Source of the DNA: Ophiosphaerella korrae
Lineage: Eukaryota; Ascomycota; Dothideomycetes; Pleosporales; Phaeosphaeriaceae
Reading direction: 5' to 3'
Length of the DNA: 64,000 bases
NCBI GenBank assembly: GCA_028456385.1
Contig: JALNQF010000015.1
Span: 248,001-312,000, forward strand
The notes under the pieces were generated by a model. It was not told the origin of the DNA. It saw only the letters and a list, made by a program, of their open reading frames with translations, and did not search any database. The translations under genes and the position numbers were made by a program. Shown piece after piece: positions 1-12,968 of the stretch. Position 1 is the stretch's first letter, and each line of letters starts with the position of its first letter.

Positions 1-86
1 GCCTAGACATGGCCGAATTCAAGGAAGGCTCCAAGCGCGACGAGACCATTGTCTCTGCGCTCTCTCTTTACGATGGTCTGGTGTAA
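1..86 (+). CDS. 3' end of a truncated gene, product unknown
   Basis: An open frame runs from the window edge to a TAA at 84-86 and encodes about 28 residues ending SLYDGLV. It reads like normal protein (charged, then a hydrophobic tail), but it is too short for me to name a family. An ATG at 9-11 is in frame but is probably internal, because the frame is still open at the edge. Upstream sequence would be needed to name it. Confidence 0.5.
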   Translation, partial: LDMAEFKEGSKRDETIVSALSLYDGLV

Positions 87-708
87 GGGGCGGGCTGATA
101 CCCAGGATGGTTTCTCTTACTTGTCTGTTTGATATCAAAGCGCGTTGGTGGGTTTTCTGGCATGTGTTACTTTGCGTGCTGCACGACGGGGCAGGAGGTC
201 TGACATACATCGCCTAGGCGTACGGAACATCACAATTGATGTACATAAAGACTAGGGACAAGGCCAAGGGTCTTGGTGGGAATGAACAGGTCAACCAAAT
301 GACAGGAACTCACAGAGTAAACGGCCCGAAGCCATTCATTCATGTTGCGTCATAGTCGATTGTGCACGTTAGTAACTTTGAGATCCTGACATTGGTGGCT
401 TGTCTGATGCTTGGCATACGCGTAGCTTCCGAATTTGGTTGTCTGGTAACATCAGAGCTCTGGACAGGTAGCTTCACCCATTCTGCACCCTCGACTATCG
501 CCCACTGTTCGCCCGACAGGAGTCACAATTCCCCTTCTGCAGGACTGTCACGTGTCTTCCCTTTCACCCCAGGCCTAGTCGCTACGGCCACAGCCAATCC
601 CGTCAGGGCTGCGCCCGAGCCGGCCGCCGCCTGCAAATCTAAGCTGACGGCATCTGCCTGCTCTCCACCACGACACGTATACTGTACAGACACCCGTTTC
701 CCGTCAGC
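87..708. other. intergenic, 622 bp
   Basis: This holds the 3' flank of the truncated gene and the promoter and 5' UTR of the TM9 gene. I see no gene or clear repeat in it. Open frames here (such as 362-979) overlap the TM9 coding start in another frame and look like chance. Confidence 0.6.
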
Positions 709-2731
709 ATGCGACGACTCGATAGATCGCCAACCGCCGCCCTGCTGGCTTCCCTGTTGGTACTGGCGGCATCCCCGGCGTCTGCCTTCTACTTCCCAGG
801 CACTGCGCCGACCTCGTACAAGGACGGAGACGCCGTGCCTCTATTCGTCAACCACCTCACGCCTGCCGACTCGCAAAACGACCCCAAGCTCCGTTCCGTC
901 TTCTCCTTCGACTACTACCACGAACCCTTCCACTTCTGTCAGCCGCGGGATGGCCCCAAAGAGATCCGCGAGAGCCTAGGGAGCATATTATTTGGCGATC
1001 GCATACAGACAAGTCCCTTCGAGCTGCGCATGGGCAGGAACGAATCATGCAAGTCGCTTTGTGAAGCAACTTACGAACCAAAGGACGCCGAGTTTGTAAA
1101 TCAGCGAGTGTACATGGGTTATGATCTAAATTGGTTGATCGATGGGCTGCCAGCGGCGCAGCTGTTAAAGGACCCAAATACAGAACAGCCATTCTACAGC
1201 CCCGGCTTCGCGTTGGGATTAGTAGAGGACGATAGCCCGGTGCTCAACAATCACTATGACATCGTAATCGATTACCACGAGGCGAGCAAGAACAATTTCA
1301 GGGTTGTCGGTGTTCTGGTGGATCCGTTTTCCATGCGCGACAATGTGCAGGCGCAGTGCCGCGAAGCCGGAACACCTGTCATATTGACAGAAAATGAGGT
1401 GAACAAGGTCACCTTCACCTACAGCGTGTATTGGAGATTGAGCCCCACACCCTTTGCGACAAGATGGGACAAGTATCTCCACGTGTACGACCCCAAGATC
1501 CATTGGTTTTCACTGGTCAATTCTGCAGTCATTGTGGTTTTTCTAGTCGCAATGGTCAGCGCTATCCTTGTGCGAACATTGAAGAAGGATATTGCGAGAT
1601 ATAACCGCGTGGATCAATTCGCGCTTGAAGACTTCGGCGACAATGATGGTGTCGAGGATGGTGTAGCTGAGGACTCAGGCTGGAAGCTAGTGCATGGGGA
1701 TGTCTTCAGGCCACCGAAGAATCCCTTGTTCCTATCTGTTCTTGTGGGCAATGGAGCACAGCTTTTTGCAATGACCGCCCTGACCATCGGTATGATTCAA
1801 TCCCCATCATGTAAAGTTTACCCATGCTAATTCCTTTCAAGCGTTCGCACTTCTCGGCTTCCTCTCCCCGAGCAATCGCGGCGCTCTTGGCACCGTCATC
1901 ATTATCTTCTACACTCTTTTTGGTTTTGTTGGCGGCTATGTCTCCGCTCGAACATACAAATTCTTCCATGGTGAGTCCTGGAAGCTCTGCTTCTTCTACA
2001 CGCCCGTCGCCCTCCCCGGCCTCGTATTTGCAACATTCTTCCTACTCAACCTATTTGTATGGGGTCGCGGCGCGTCAGGTGCCGTACCGTTTAGCACTAT
2101 GCTTGTAGTTGTGATTATTTGGTTCATCATCTCAGTCCCGTTGAGCGTTACCGGTAGCTGGTTAGGCTTTAAGCAAGCTGCCTTTGATCCACCCGTTCGC
2201 ACCAACCAGATCCCACGACAAATACCCCCGGTAGACGGTTACCTTCGCCCTCTACCTTCTATGGCCCTCGCAGGGGTTCTTCCTTTTGGCGCTATCTTCG
2301 TCGAACTTTACTTCATCATGAACTCCATCTGGTTCTCCAAGGTATATTACATGTTTGGTTTCCTGTTCCTTTGCTTTGGCCTTATGATCATTACCTCGGC
2401 CGCGGTCACAGTGCTGATGATTTATTTCTTGCTCCTTGCGGAGAATTACCACTGGCAATGGAGAAGTTTCTTCACCGCAGGTGCAAGTGCTGCTTACGTT
2501 TTTGCGAGCTGCTTGCTTTATTGGGTCAAGGACGTTAGCTGGACAAGTTGGACAAGCGGGGTCGTGTACTTGGGTTATAGCGCATTGTTGAGTGGCTTAG
2601 TATTTGTGCTTACTGGTAAGTCAAAAACCATATATCGTAATGACTCGACTAACTCATATCTAGGTACTATTGGCTTTATTGCAAGCTGGCTGTTCGTTAT
2701 GAAGATCTATCGATCGATCAAGGTCGACTGA
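709..2731 (+). CDS. transmembrane 9 superfamily (nonaspanin/EMP70) protein
   Basis: Three exons (709-1789, 1842-2615, 2664-2731) give 640 residues. The layout is that of the TM9SF/TMN family: a signal peptide (MRRLDRSPTAALLASLLVLA, cleaved near ASAFYF), a lumenal domain of about 260 residues, then nine predicted membrane helices. The last helix is followed by IKVD, the KxD-type cytosolic tail known to hold TMN proteins in the Golgi/endosome system by COPI binding. Intron 1 (1790-1841) is needed to join ALTI to FALLGF. Intron 2 (2616-2663, 48 nt) has gtaagt, a ctaac branch site and tag, and splicing it gives the family ending LTGTIGF. It is in frame without a stop, so a retained form would add 16 residues. 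Family members act in endosomal sorting, adhesion and metal homeostasis; the exact paralog cannot be told. Confidence 0.93.
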
Positions 2732-3667
2732 ACAGTCTCATTTGTCCTATTCCTCCAAAAGGTCTTTCGCTATTTAGATTGTGGCATTGAGGAGATGGGT
2801 TTGAAACCTATTCTCGGGGTTCATTTACACATCATGGTTTAGAGCATAGCGTGATAGTATTTCGGTATCATACCCCTGGCGCAAAGCGTCGTGACGAAGG
2901 ATTTGTTGAATTCAATATTTATTTTTCAAACACGCTCCGCGACACTTTTAACCCAGCCCCGAGTGTGTTCCGCAAACGTTGGAGTTTTATAACTCGGTAT
3001 ATGCCAAATCACGGTTAGCTAGCTTCCGATATAGGTGTCTGCGGAGCTCATCCTATGACCAAAAACTTCGCGTAACTACTGGAAAGATTATCCTCCAGTG
3101 TGTGAACAAGCAGGACACAACGATGATCAGCAGTTTCAAGATACAAATTCACATCCATTGTGCCTTGTGGCAACTTATAAAAGCTTAACCTATCTCCACA
3201 CACCTAAAATCCCATCCCAATAGATCCTCTACAAACCCAACAGGCCCCCCCCCCAACCTCCGACCTCTTGGGTACAGCTAAGTAATCAAAAAAAAATCAA
3301 ATAGTGGTCACCTTTGCCTCGCAGGAGACGGGTGTAAAAACTGGTGTGGGGTATCGAGTAGCGCACAGCTTATGAGGCCGGCATAACGAAACATTATGAA
3401 CAGAAACAATGAGAGTTATGGATGCGCTAGCGCGGATACTCGCTTCTAGCCTTGATGTGAGGCCCCTAGAATAAATGCAGTGAATGTAGAGAAGAGAATA
3501 GAGTAATGGATGTGAACAAGGAAAAAAACCCATGCAGCACTTTTCGCTTGCAGCAACAAATGAGACAGAATGACGCTAGATAGAAGAGGAATACAACAAG
3601 GCAAAGGAAAGCTCGAAAGACTAGCTTGACTATTGCCCGTTTACACGTGAGTGTGATGTGGGTTCGT
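2732..3667. other. convergent intergenic region, 936 bp
   Basis: This is the 3' flank of two convergent genes (TM9 and ApsA). It contains a short C homopolymer near 3246 and an A tract near 3290. The 69-78 aa open frames here have no recognisable features. Confidence 0.6.
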
Positions 3668-6600
3668 CTAGAAGCCGCGGAAGGGGTCGTTAACTTCAAA
3701 GTCGTCGAAGAAACCACCAGCTCGGTTGGGATGATCTCGGGTGCTGGCGCTCCATTGGCTGCTGCCTCGGCGACGGCTATGCATTCGTGTACGGGATGCA
3801 TGGTTGCCAGCGTGCTTGGGATCGCCCAAAGCGTTTTCAATGAAGGCTTCCATACGCATGGTACCCATGGTGTCAAAGAAGTGTCGGTTTGTCGATGTGC
3901 TGGCTTCCGAGGTGCGGGAGCTGATGGCGCCACTGTTGGGATTATACACTGACGATGGCACTGAGGGTGGCGCAGCAGCGCTGTACATATCCGATGAGCC
4001 GTTGGAGTATATAGATGGAACTTGCTGATGAGAGAAGCTGCGGAATGGAATACTGGGCGGTGGTGCACTGGGTCCTGTGGAGCTTCGCTTCCTGCCATGA
4101 GCTGGACCACGTGGAATGGTGGGAGGGCTGGCGCCATCTGGTACGGGTCTGTCGAAACCGGAGAGTGAGGGCAACGCGGGTGGTATTTCGGCTTGTGATG
4201 CATAGCGCTGCATCACGGGATTTGTTTTTCCTTTGGCAAGACGCACCGAATCCTGAACACGAGAGCGACGGAGAGTGGCTCCTTGGGTACGCTGTGGAGG
4301 GTCTTCAGTCACTGGCGGTGGCACAGGTGGCATTGCTCCTAGTTCAGGAATGGCGGAGCTTGACGCAGCGAGGAAGGACAATGCAGTCAGCCACAGGTAG
4401 TGCCGTTCTCGTGAGGTGGTGGTAAACTTCAGCGCACGGGCCGGTGTAAGGATTAGAATGGACCGGTTGAAGAGAGTTTCGTTCTTTGGAGGAGGACAGT
4501 TATCTGCTACATCAAGCACTGACTGGATAATGACTAGTAACACGTTAGTGGCGATCTGACCACGCTGAGATGATACATACGTTTACGGCCACTCTTGCCC
4601 ATCAGCGCAGAGCCTGAAGTTGGCTGTTTAGTGCTCCACAAAATCGCTCGCTCGTATGGTGAAATCCAAACCCATCTCTTATGTCGCACGCCATGACTAG
4701 CCAATGAAGCTTCCTCTGCCGCGCGACTAATATCTGCAGGTGAGTCTGGACCACCAAAGGTCTTCCTCTTGCGAACGTACTTCCACATGAATTCGCCTAT
4801 CATGGAAGCAGCGATAGCGTCGACAACACTAGTCTGACTCGCCGAAGTGTTGATAGAGCCGTTAGCTGTATATGCTGTGGCAGTTGACAACTGGTGTCGG
4901 TGACCAAAGCCTCTCGCACTGACGATATCACTCGGTAGAGGTGGAGTTGAGCTTGTATCAGCCATGCTGGGGGTAGCAGGAAGCGGTGGCGACCTGCTTC
5001 TAGAACGGCTGGTCCTTGAGACCGGTGCTGCTGATCGCACTTTCCGAAGACTGTCTTTGCGCTGATGCTTGACTCCATATGGACGACGACCAGCATTGGG
5101 GCCGCTATTGCGGGGAGTTGGACTCTGGGAGCCCTCGCTCTTACTGACTGGCTTGCGAGAACTTGATCGTGTAGGCACGGGGAAAGGTGGTTTTGGTATG
5201 TAATTGCTCGATCCCAGGCTACCAATACTTGGGCTGCGAGATCGTACATGGGCTGCGGTTCCATTCTGAATCATGGCGGATCGTCGGATGCTAGGTTGAC
5301 GAGTCAAGGAATTTCTCGATGACTTCCCAACTTTAGCGGGTTTCTCCATCGAGCTACGCTTCGATGTCAGTTGGGTAGACATTACAGAATCCTCGGACAT
5401 CCGTGATGACGGTTCTGCCTCCCTATCTTCTGGAACGGGTGTAGGAGGCTTGAAAGGTCGCCCATTCTTGGCATTACGAGACGACAACATAGGAGTCGAA
5501 TACTGTGAACTTCTGAACTCATCTTCACTGGCCTCAGCGTTATCCTCATCTTCATCAGATGATGGTCCATCAAAGCCAGCAAAAAGACTACTCGTGCGGA
5601 AAGGTCTGCTAAGAATATCAGCTTGGTGATAATTCGACAAAGGCCCGTTGTCATTGTTGCCAGGATATCGATTCTCAATTGGTTTATCTGCAGCCTTTTC
5701 GAGCAAGGTTGTCAAATCCTGGCGAGCTATAAGCTTTGTCGCAGGTTTATCGGTGTCGCTAGAGCTATAATGCAAATCTTTTTTGTTCATATCACTAGTA
5801 GTACGATGCTCGTTGCTAGATTCAGGAGTTCCAGGCTTTGAGGTAACCGCGGAAGGCAACAAATGCGCAGGGAGTTTGACGGGGCGTTGATCAATCCGGA
5901 TCGGTTCAGTCTGCATACCACAGGTGCGAATAGATGCCAATAGATCGCCGGTCGTTTGTGTTGATATAGTCTTCGTTCCTGGGGGCAGGATAGGCTCTTT
6001 AGGGGATGAAGGAGCCGAGGAGGGTGCATAAATAGCTATGGAAGGAATTGAAATCGGTGCTGGTGGTGTAGCTTTAGTCTTCTCAAACAGTGTCTCTTTA
6101 GGTTCATCCAGTGGCTCGGTTTGTGTTGATACCGAGATAAACTCAGTTTGGAAAAGCGGTGAGAGAGGAAGCGGTCCGGCAGGGATAGTGATCTTTGGCG
6201 TGTCTGGCGGACTCAAGGGTTGCTCAATCGTTTGTACTGAACTAGATGTCATATAAGAGGGTATCAGACTGACAATGGGTGGTGGACTGGGAGATTCACG
6301 GGCTGCAGAAACACGCTTGCGGCGCTGGTTCGCCTCAACTTCCACACTCGCCAATTGCAACTCATTAAACTTGCTCGACGAGTGAGTCTCGGAAGTTTGA
6401 GATGACATCTCAACCATAGCTGGTCGCTTGGGTGACGGAGGAGGGGACGGTTGAACACCAGTGTCCACGTAGATAGGCCTCGTTGGTGGGAAGACCAGAG
6501 TTATATCTCTTGGTGTTACAGTAATGGACGAGTGGGTCGTTTCGTATGACGTCTTAGGTGGCTCGGGTTCCCCTCCCATGGAAGGGTCATCCCTGCCAGA

Positions 6601-7686
6601 CTGCTGATTGTCAATACTGAGCCCAAGGATACGTTTGGCCTTCTCGTCCGGATACATTGATTGCCGCGATTCATGAGCTCTTCTTGCACGCATCTCGTTC
6701 TCAGGGAAGTCATCTGAATCAAGCTCTAGGTCCCCTAGATCCTCATCTTCCTCGTCGAATACAAGCTCATCAGCAAGACTGATACCGTTCATACGTCCAT
6801 GCCCTTCGTTGCTCATTAGAGACGTTCGGTAATTTCGGCCTATGCTTCTGAAGCTGCTATTGCTGCGATTTCGTGAATGACGACCAATGTGGGTAGAAGG
6901 CCTCCGCCGTGGAGATGAACGAACACTCGCTGTGTCACTTTCAGGTCCAAGCCCAACGTCTCGTATCGCTTCCTCGCCTTCGCTGTCTAGACCAGCTTCT
7001 TCTCTCGCAGCTTCTTGTAAAGCAATCTCGTCTAATAGAAGCTTCAAACGAGCGTCTGAAGTGTGGACCCGGCGCTCCAACGCCCGTTTTTCCCCGGCCC
7101 ATGATTCCTTCTCACTGGCCCACATGTCGTGAACCCTATTTGAGTCTTCTTCTTGACCACGCGACTTCTTTTGTGCTGTCTCAAGTTTCACCTTGAGATC
7201 TGCGTTTGCTTCCTTCAACTTGTCTCTTTCCCCAGCAATCTCTTCCAGGGCAGTTAGAGTCTCACTCTCGAAGTGCTGGAGCTGTCGCTTTGCAGACCTT
7301 GTCTCCTTGGTTGCGGATGACAACTGTCGTGTGAGTGTGCTATTGTCATCACGAGTTTCGTGAAGGTCTGTCTCTAGATCCTCAATGAATTTGTACTTAG
7401 AATCTAACTCTCGCCGAAGATTCAAAATTTCGGAAACAAGGTTTGCGTGCAAAGTGGGTGTGAATCGGCGAGGATCGAGGACGGAAATGTTCTCGTTATT
7501 GGCTGCATTATCCCTACCTATGTGTGGCTCCGGGGGGAATGGAGGCGGCGAGCTTGCCCCTTCGCTTGCGGGAGTACCATACCGCGATGTTCGTAGAGAG
7601 ACTGATTGGTATGGAGTGCCAACCGGCGAAGGTAGTGGTTGGTTTGTAATGAACGCTTCGTTCTCAGAGAAGTAGTCCGTAGCCAT
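3668..7686 (-). CDS. apsA: ApsA/Num1-like cortical PH-domain protein for nuclear positioning
   Basis: Two exons (7686-4581 and 4533-3668; intron 4534-4580) encode 1323 residues. Order of parts: a low-complexity N-terminus; a coiled coil at about 75-225 beginning LVSEILNLRRELDSKYKFIE; a long Ser/Pro-rich disordered middle with repeated SxQT motifs (STQTE, MQTEP); then a Mcp5/Num1-type PH domain at about 962-1095. The PH domain starts IGEFMWKYVRKRK and includes RHKRWVWISPYERAILW and, after the intron, SILILTPARALKF. The tail is disordered and ends FRGF. By homology to Aspergillus ApsA and yeast Num1 it should sit at the plasma membrane through PH-lipid binding and anchor dynein to pull nuclei. 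Splicing GRK to LIIQSVLDVAD restores the PH domain exactly. The Num1 central repeat array is absent, as in other filamentous fungal members. Confidence 0.9.
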
Positions 7687-10125
7687 GATGGACGTAAGGT
7701 AGCTGGATGACTTAGAGATCGTTGTATGCGGGAAGTCAGAACCACTGCAAAGTGGGACTGTGAAGGTGGGAAGTCTAATGCATGCCTTTACCTCTCGTTA
7801 GCCGTTATTCCTTGATCAGTTTCTTTAGGTTCGTGGAGGGTTCAAGTGAAACCGGCTTGGAGCTCGAGGTGACACTGGAGGACCATGTACAGTGAACATA
7901 CCGCTCTTCAGGCTGGGTCGCACTCAGAATTAAACTTAGTCAATAGATGTGCGTAGGATCGCGTATGTTGAGGTATGATAAGGATGGGTTGCAGCGAGCA
8001 CTTTAGAGGATCAGGCACACTGCAATTGGTAACTAGAGAGGGGCAATGTCAGCAAGAAGCGAAGTGACGTGCCTCACTGTGTAGCACACCGTGTATCGAG
8101 GGAGTGCCACCGGGCTAGAGGTGGAGCAACGAGAACAACTCACTTATTGCGATTGTGCTTTTGTGAACAGACAATATGCGCCCCAAAGCAGCAGTAGTGA
8201 TGGAAATGACTGATGGCGCGCAACGGTGACAATGGAGAGTGTAAAAGAACGAAAGAACAACAGGGAACACCCTGAGAAAGATTGACACCTACTCAGTCGC
8301 CAACTGCACAGGGCGTGGGGAGGCAGAAGGAGAATAGGGAACGAGGATGGTCCGCGCATGAATTTACTGATCGGCCGCAATGCAGCAGCTTCGCCCTCGG
8401 AACATAGGCACAATTCAGCACGGCCCTCTGGGGAGACGGGAGAGCACACATGGACGAATGGGATCAGCGAGTTCCGTCATTTCCAAGTTGTGTTTTGTTC
8501 TGTCCTCCACAGCCAAGTTGCAGGAGGTGCTTATGCACGCTATCCATTAGCGAGCACAATAAGCTTCCCTGCATGCAGGCTGCCGGGGCACCCTTGTCTT
8601 CCCCTTTCCAACGGTGCTTCCGGTTCCAAATCGCAAGATATCCTGGAACGGCTACCAATGTCTTGACGAGGAGGCCTAGTGCCTAGTCAGGATACATGCA
8701 TTGGACTTCCTCATCCATCCAAGTGCGACGGTGTGATTGTGGCTCCTAGAATATGCCTAACTAGCTGGCTCCTTGCTTGTAGCCATCACGCGTTGCCGAT
8801 GGCGAGAGAATGCGAAATGAACCTCGCCACCTTTGAAAGCCCCACGGAGGCCTCGACTCATTGGCTGCCGTGACGAACTGTGATCCGGAGTTTCAGCCTC
8901 CCTTGGTTGCGCCGCAAACTTGCCGTCATCAGAAAAGTTAATGGGCAGTGATCGTTCCGTGGTCCAAGCATGCTGAACCGATGCCACCCAACGATCCCTC
9001 AAGCAGCCGTTAGGCCTAACTCTCCCGTGCCGTTGGATATTGCCTTGCTGTAAGTAGGAGAGATAGCGAGGATACCGAGGCGCTGCGCAAGCCTTTCATG
9101 GTCTCGGCCTGAGTTTGCTGACATCGTCGAACCGGCAGCAGGCGTAAAAAGCAAATGCATGAATTCGGAGCTTTATCAAACCCTTGGATGCCTACTGGTT
9201 TACTTGAAGAGTGAAACCATGCTACTTCGGTCCTGCAAAGGATCGGGTCCGAGTCAGGATCGGCAACAGGAATCATAAAAGTTGTCGAATCACCCTAAGA
9301 CAATTATCGTGATTTTCCAAAACAATGTGACGATTGCAAAGACCCTTGCCCCGCAGAGTGCCAGAGCCCCTGGGCCAATCCTCATTGCACACTGTGTCCG
9401 TTAGCCCAGCGAATTCCTTAGTGGCCAGATCTGCATGTGCAAACTCTTCTTTCTGGCCAGTCGCTTCCAAATGGCGTGAGAACGCGTGGGAACCCCGCGT
9501 CCAATTTGCCTCCCGGTGCAAGTGCATGCCAGCTTGAGATAGGGGGTGATTGTGCATGGGCCTCTGCGTCGTGCATGGGATGGGTTGTGGATCCGTTATG
9601 CGGACGGCTGCAGCTTTCACGACAAGGCCACGCGTGGCTTGGACTCTCGCGACCGATTCCGGCCATACCAGGGTTATTATTGCATTGCGGTCATCCCAGA
9701 CGCCGATATGTTTGACATGTATTAGGCACCTGATGAGATGGCATGTCGGTAGACAAGTACCGCACAGTACTGGCAGCCATTACACCTCAGCTAGCGAGTG
9801 CTGACCGCGTCGTGACCTGAGACTCGTGAGAGTGTGGGGTAGCCAGGTTCTCCACAGCCGTTCAGATGTATTTTGTCAATTCGCTCCTGCGATTTGCTGG
9901 CATCAGTGACCTTCCATTCTGCCGTATGCCGCGCCAGGTCTCACCCCCAGGTAGTGCTTTTCTTGCTTAGGGCCGCCAGAATGAAGAAAAAGAAGTTGGG
10001 CATCGCCCCACGCGAAGTGACTAAGCGAGCATCAACAAAATTTCGCGTATGCAACCTCGACTACCAGAACGAGTATTTGAAAAATATAACGACGATCCAA
10101 CACCAGTCATAGAGCTGCATACAAA
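7687..10125. other. large gene-free interval, 2.4 kb
   Basis: This lies between the divergent ApsA (minus) and CNS1 (plus) starts. Base composition is balanced, unlike the AT-rich block further on. Open frames reach only about 115 aa, overlap each other on both strands and have no recognisable motif. It may hold long regulatory regions or 5' UTRs, or an unrecognised non-coding gene. I see no tRNA T-loop signature. Confidence 0.5.
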
Positions 10126-11384
10126 ATGGCAGAGCAAAAAAATCGCCAAGGGGCATCGGCTGCGTCGGCCGCGATGCCGCCAGCTATGGCTGAAATCAAG
10201 TCGCAAAACGTCAGCAAGGTGCTTGAAGAGATGAACAGAATGCCGCTGTTCATGACAAACCTCGACGACACAGACGGCGAGGGTGGTGAGAACATTGCTC
10301 TTGAGGCCCTGAAAGCAATGGCGTACGAAGGTACCCGAGCCGAGATTGCAGAAAATTTCAGACAGCAGGGCAATGACTGCGCCAGGACCAAACAGTGGAC
10401 AGACGCAAAGGAGTTCTATGATAAGGCCATAGCAGCGCTCAAGGGCCCGCAGAACAACCCCGATCCGGATGCGGACGGGCCGGACGTCATTGAGGTGGAG
10501 CTTGATGAAGTAGAGGAGGCAAAGAAAGAGAAAGTCATCGAAGAAGCATGCTATGTGAATAGAGCACTTTGCAATCTAGAAAAGAGTGAGTCGATCTCCA
10601 AAACACATGAGCTACCATAGTAACTTGAGATTGTAATTCGACTGGGTAACTATCTCTAACTCTTGCAGAGAACTATCGCTCATGTATTCTTGACTGTGCA
10701 CAGACGCTTCGCTTGAATTCATCAAACATCAAGGCCTATTACCGATCCGGTACCGCGTGCCTAGCACTCGACAAGCTTGCTGAAGCCGCAGACGCCTGTG
10801 ATCGAGGGTTGGCTCTCGACCTAACAAATGCACCTCTCAGAGCACTCAAGATCAAAGTCGCTACTAGAAAAGATTACGTCGACTCCGTGGAGCGAGCGCG
10901 CAAGGAACGAGAGGCACGAGTGGCTTCAGAGCGAGCCGCTCTCCAGATTGCACTAAAGAGCAGAAATATTCTCACTCGGACAACAGATAAAGCTCCAGAC
11001 TTGGAAGACGCTGAAATCAAACTCGAGAACCCACTAGACCCATCCTCAATACTCACCTTTCCAGTCATTGTACTTTATCCAACACACTCACAATCCGATT
11101 TTATCAAAGCGTTCTCAGAAAAGGAAAAGCTTGATGAACATCTTGACTATATCTTCCCACTACCATGGGACGAAAAGCATGAATACACACTTGATGGCGT
11201 GGAAGCATATATGGAGACGTCCGTTGGAGGGTTGATCAAAATTGGGAAGAAGATGACTCTCGGCAAAGTGTTGGGCAGCGGTAAACCGGAAGTTGTTGAC
11301 GGGTTGGCGACAATTAGTGTGGTGCCCAAAGCCCAAGCTACGGGATGGATTGAAGAATTCAAGAAACGCAAAGGAAAGAACTAG
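10126..11384 (+). CDS. CNS1: TPR Hsp90 co-chaperone, CNS1/TTC4 family
   Basis: Two exons (10126-10585, 10669-11384; intron 10586-10668) encode 391 residues. The N-terminal stretch VLEEMNRMPLFMTNLDD is the typical CNS1/TTC4 lead-in. A TPR domain follows at about 70-190 (ENFRQQGNDCARTKQW, ACYVNRALCNLEKKNYRSC, AYYRSGTACLALDKL), then a charged helix and the C-terminal wheel-like domain (FPVIVLYPTHSQSDFI, LPWDEKHEYT) that defines this family. In yeast Cns1 binds Hsp90 and Hsp70 through the TPR and is essential, in part through eEF2 folding. Splicing joins LEK to KNYRSC and completes a TPR helix pair. The start is the ATG in the context aaaATGg. Cytosolic. Confidence 0.93.
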
Positions 11385-12968
11385 GCCCTGGCCCTGCAAG
11401 TTGAATGCTCCACTCGCCTGGCATCGACTGTTCATTCGCACAGCAATTCAACTTGTAAAATGGACTTTGTGGGCACACGCTTCATTTAGCATACCTGCCG
11501 CCTCTCTGCACCTGGCTTCATCTACCACATCCGTCCCTTTGCTTCGTTCTTCCCTGCGTAAAAAGTACCGACAAATCCGAACTCTTACCCTGCTCAAATC
11601 GCTTTCTGACACGTCTCAACCTCGGAAGAGACCTGCATGCAGCGGGAGCACGCACATGAATTGAACACATGCATTTAATCTACGCTGCAGTGCCGCACCC
11701 AGATTTCATGTGTGGGATGTGTGTGTATCTGGCAGCACGGGCCGTGGTCGATATCTCCACTTCGGGACGCTGCGGTTCAACAAGCAGGGGTAACTGAAGA
11801 CGCTATATGTGATCCTATTATATACTCCAACGAACCGCTATATGTGATCCTTTTATCACACCAATTTAACAAACTCCGGTAACTGAGTCTTCTTGTTATC
11901 GACCTTTCATCAATAAGATCCGATTTCCTGGTACACAGTCGACTATCGAATCACGTATCTGCGGCAAAACGGAGTTTGAAAGTCAACTAGAGGCAGCACT
12001 TATTATAAAGTACATTGTATGTAAGAGCGCTGGGTTTCGCCGGTCTAGACACTTTGCCGCATGTCTCCACGCCTCCACACGTGCAATGAGAAGTTGCTCT
12101 GCAGATCCACTTTACACCCAGACGATACCCGTTGATTGAACCGTCTATCCGTCCCGCATGGTTTGTGCATGAAATTGCCTACCCGACCCTCCATACTCTG
12201 TGCCTTCCTCATTTAGGTACATAGGTACCAATGGCCCGGCACAATGCAGCTGTGGCTCGTTCCGCGCTATGCATGCGCAAGACATGCAAGAATATTATGT
12301 TTCAACTCAACACGAGCCTACTTTTCCGAGTCAATATCTCGCGCACACGCATAGTTGCGCAACGCTGCACGGTTCGCTTAGGCAGGTACGCGCTGCACAA
12401 CCACAAGCATGTAGCTAGTGCCCTCCCCTGCTAGGACGACATGCACATGAGCCGTTTTAACCGCTACGCTAATCTGTGTGCATGCCGAACCGGAGTTCGA
12501 GTCGATTTCCATCAAGGCACGACGTACCCGAGTTGTAAAGAAGTTATCATTTTGCTATCAACCCCATTAATTCTGAACCTAACCCTAAAACTGGTAAAGA
12601 CTACACTGAACCACTTGAAATCCATCCTTGATTCGTGGTTAGGGTGAACACAACTAAATATACTGATATCGCTTGAAGCCGGTTCTCACACTTCCGTAAC
12701 ATCCTCCCAGTTGGTATCGATATACAATTGCTATCGTCATGGGACTCTCTAATGCGTGTGGCTCAATGGAGAATAGGCTGAATGTTGTAAGTCCTGATAG
12801 AGGCATGGGTCATAAGCTGAGAAGTGGAAAGTGAAAAAGCATGGTGGAGGGGGAAATGGTTGACTATGTGGCACTCGGTAACTGTAATACCGAAACGCCG
12901 AGCTCATAGCTATGAGCAAGATGGCAGTGATGACCACAGGATTCGAAGAGTGGCCGCCTCAGCAGTCC
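11385..12968. other. intergenic, 1.6 kb
   Basis: This is the shared 3' flank of the CNS1 gene and the F-box-like gene. It contains a 15-bp direct repeat (11801-11815 and 11836-11850). It also has two opposite-facing TTAGGG-like hexamers near 12585 and 12638, too short to call telomeric. I see no gene. Confidence 0.55.
11801..11850. repeat. 15-bp direct repeat, two copies
   Basis: The 15-mer cgctatatgtgatcc occurs at 11801-11815 and again at 11836-11850, and both are followed by a T/A-rich tail. Role unknown; it could be a small local duplication. Confidence 0.7.

Noticed and set aside
3668..4425. Plus-strand frames of 95-136 aa across the 3' exon of apsA
   Set aside because: Antisense shadows of a confidently identified gene.
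12480..12510. T-loop-like ggagttcgagtcg, a possible tRNA
   Set aside because: The flanking bases do not pair as a T-arm and no A box or anticodon arm lies at the right distance. No tRNA was found in the window.
12575..12645. Telomere-like motifs (taaccctaaa and ttagggt) facing each other
   Set aside because: Only one or two hexamers on each side; expected by chance in AT-rich intergenic DNA and not a telomeric array.
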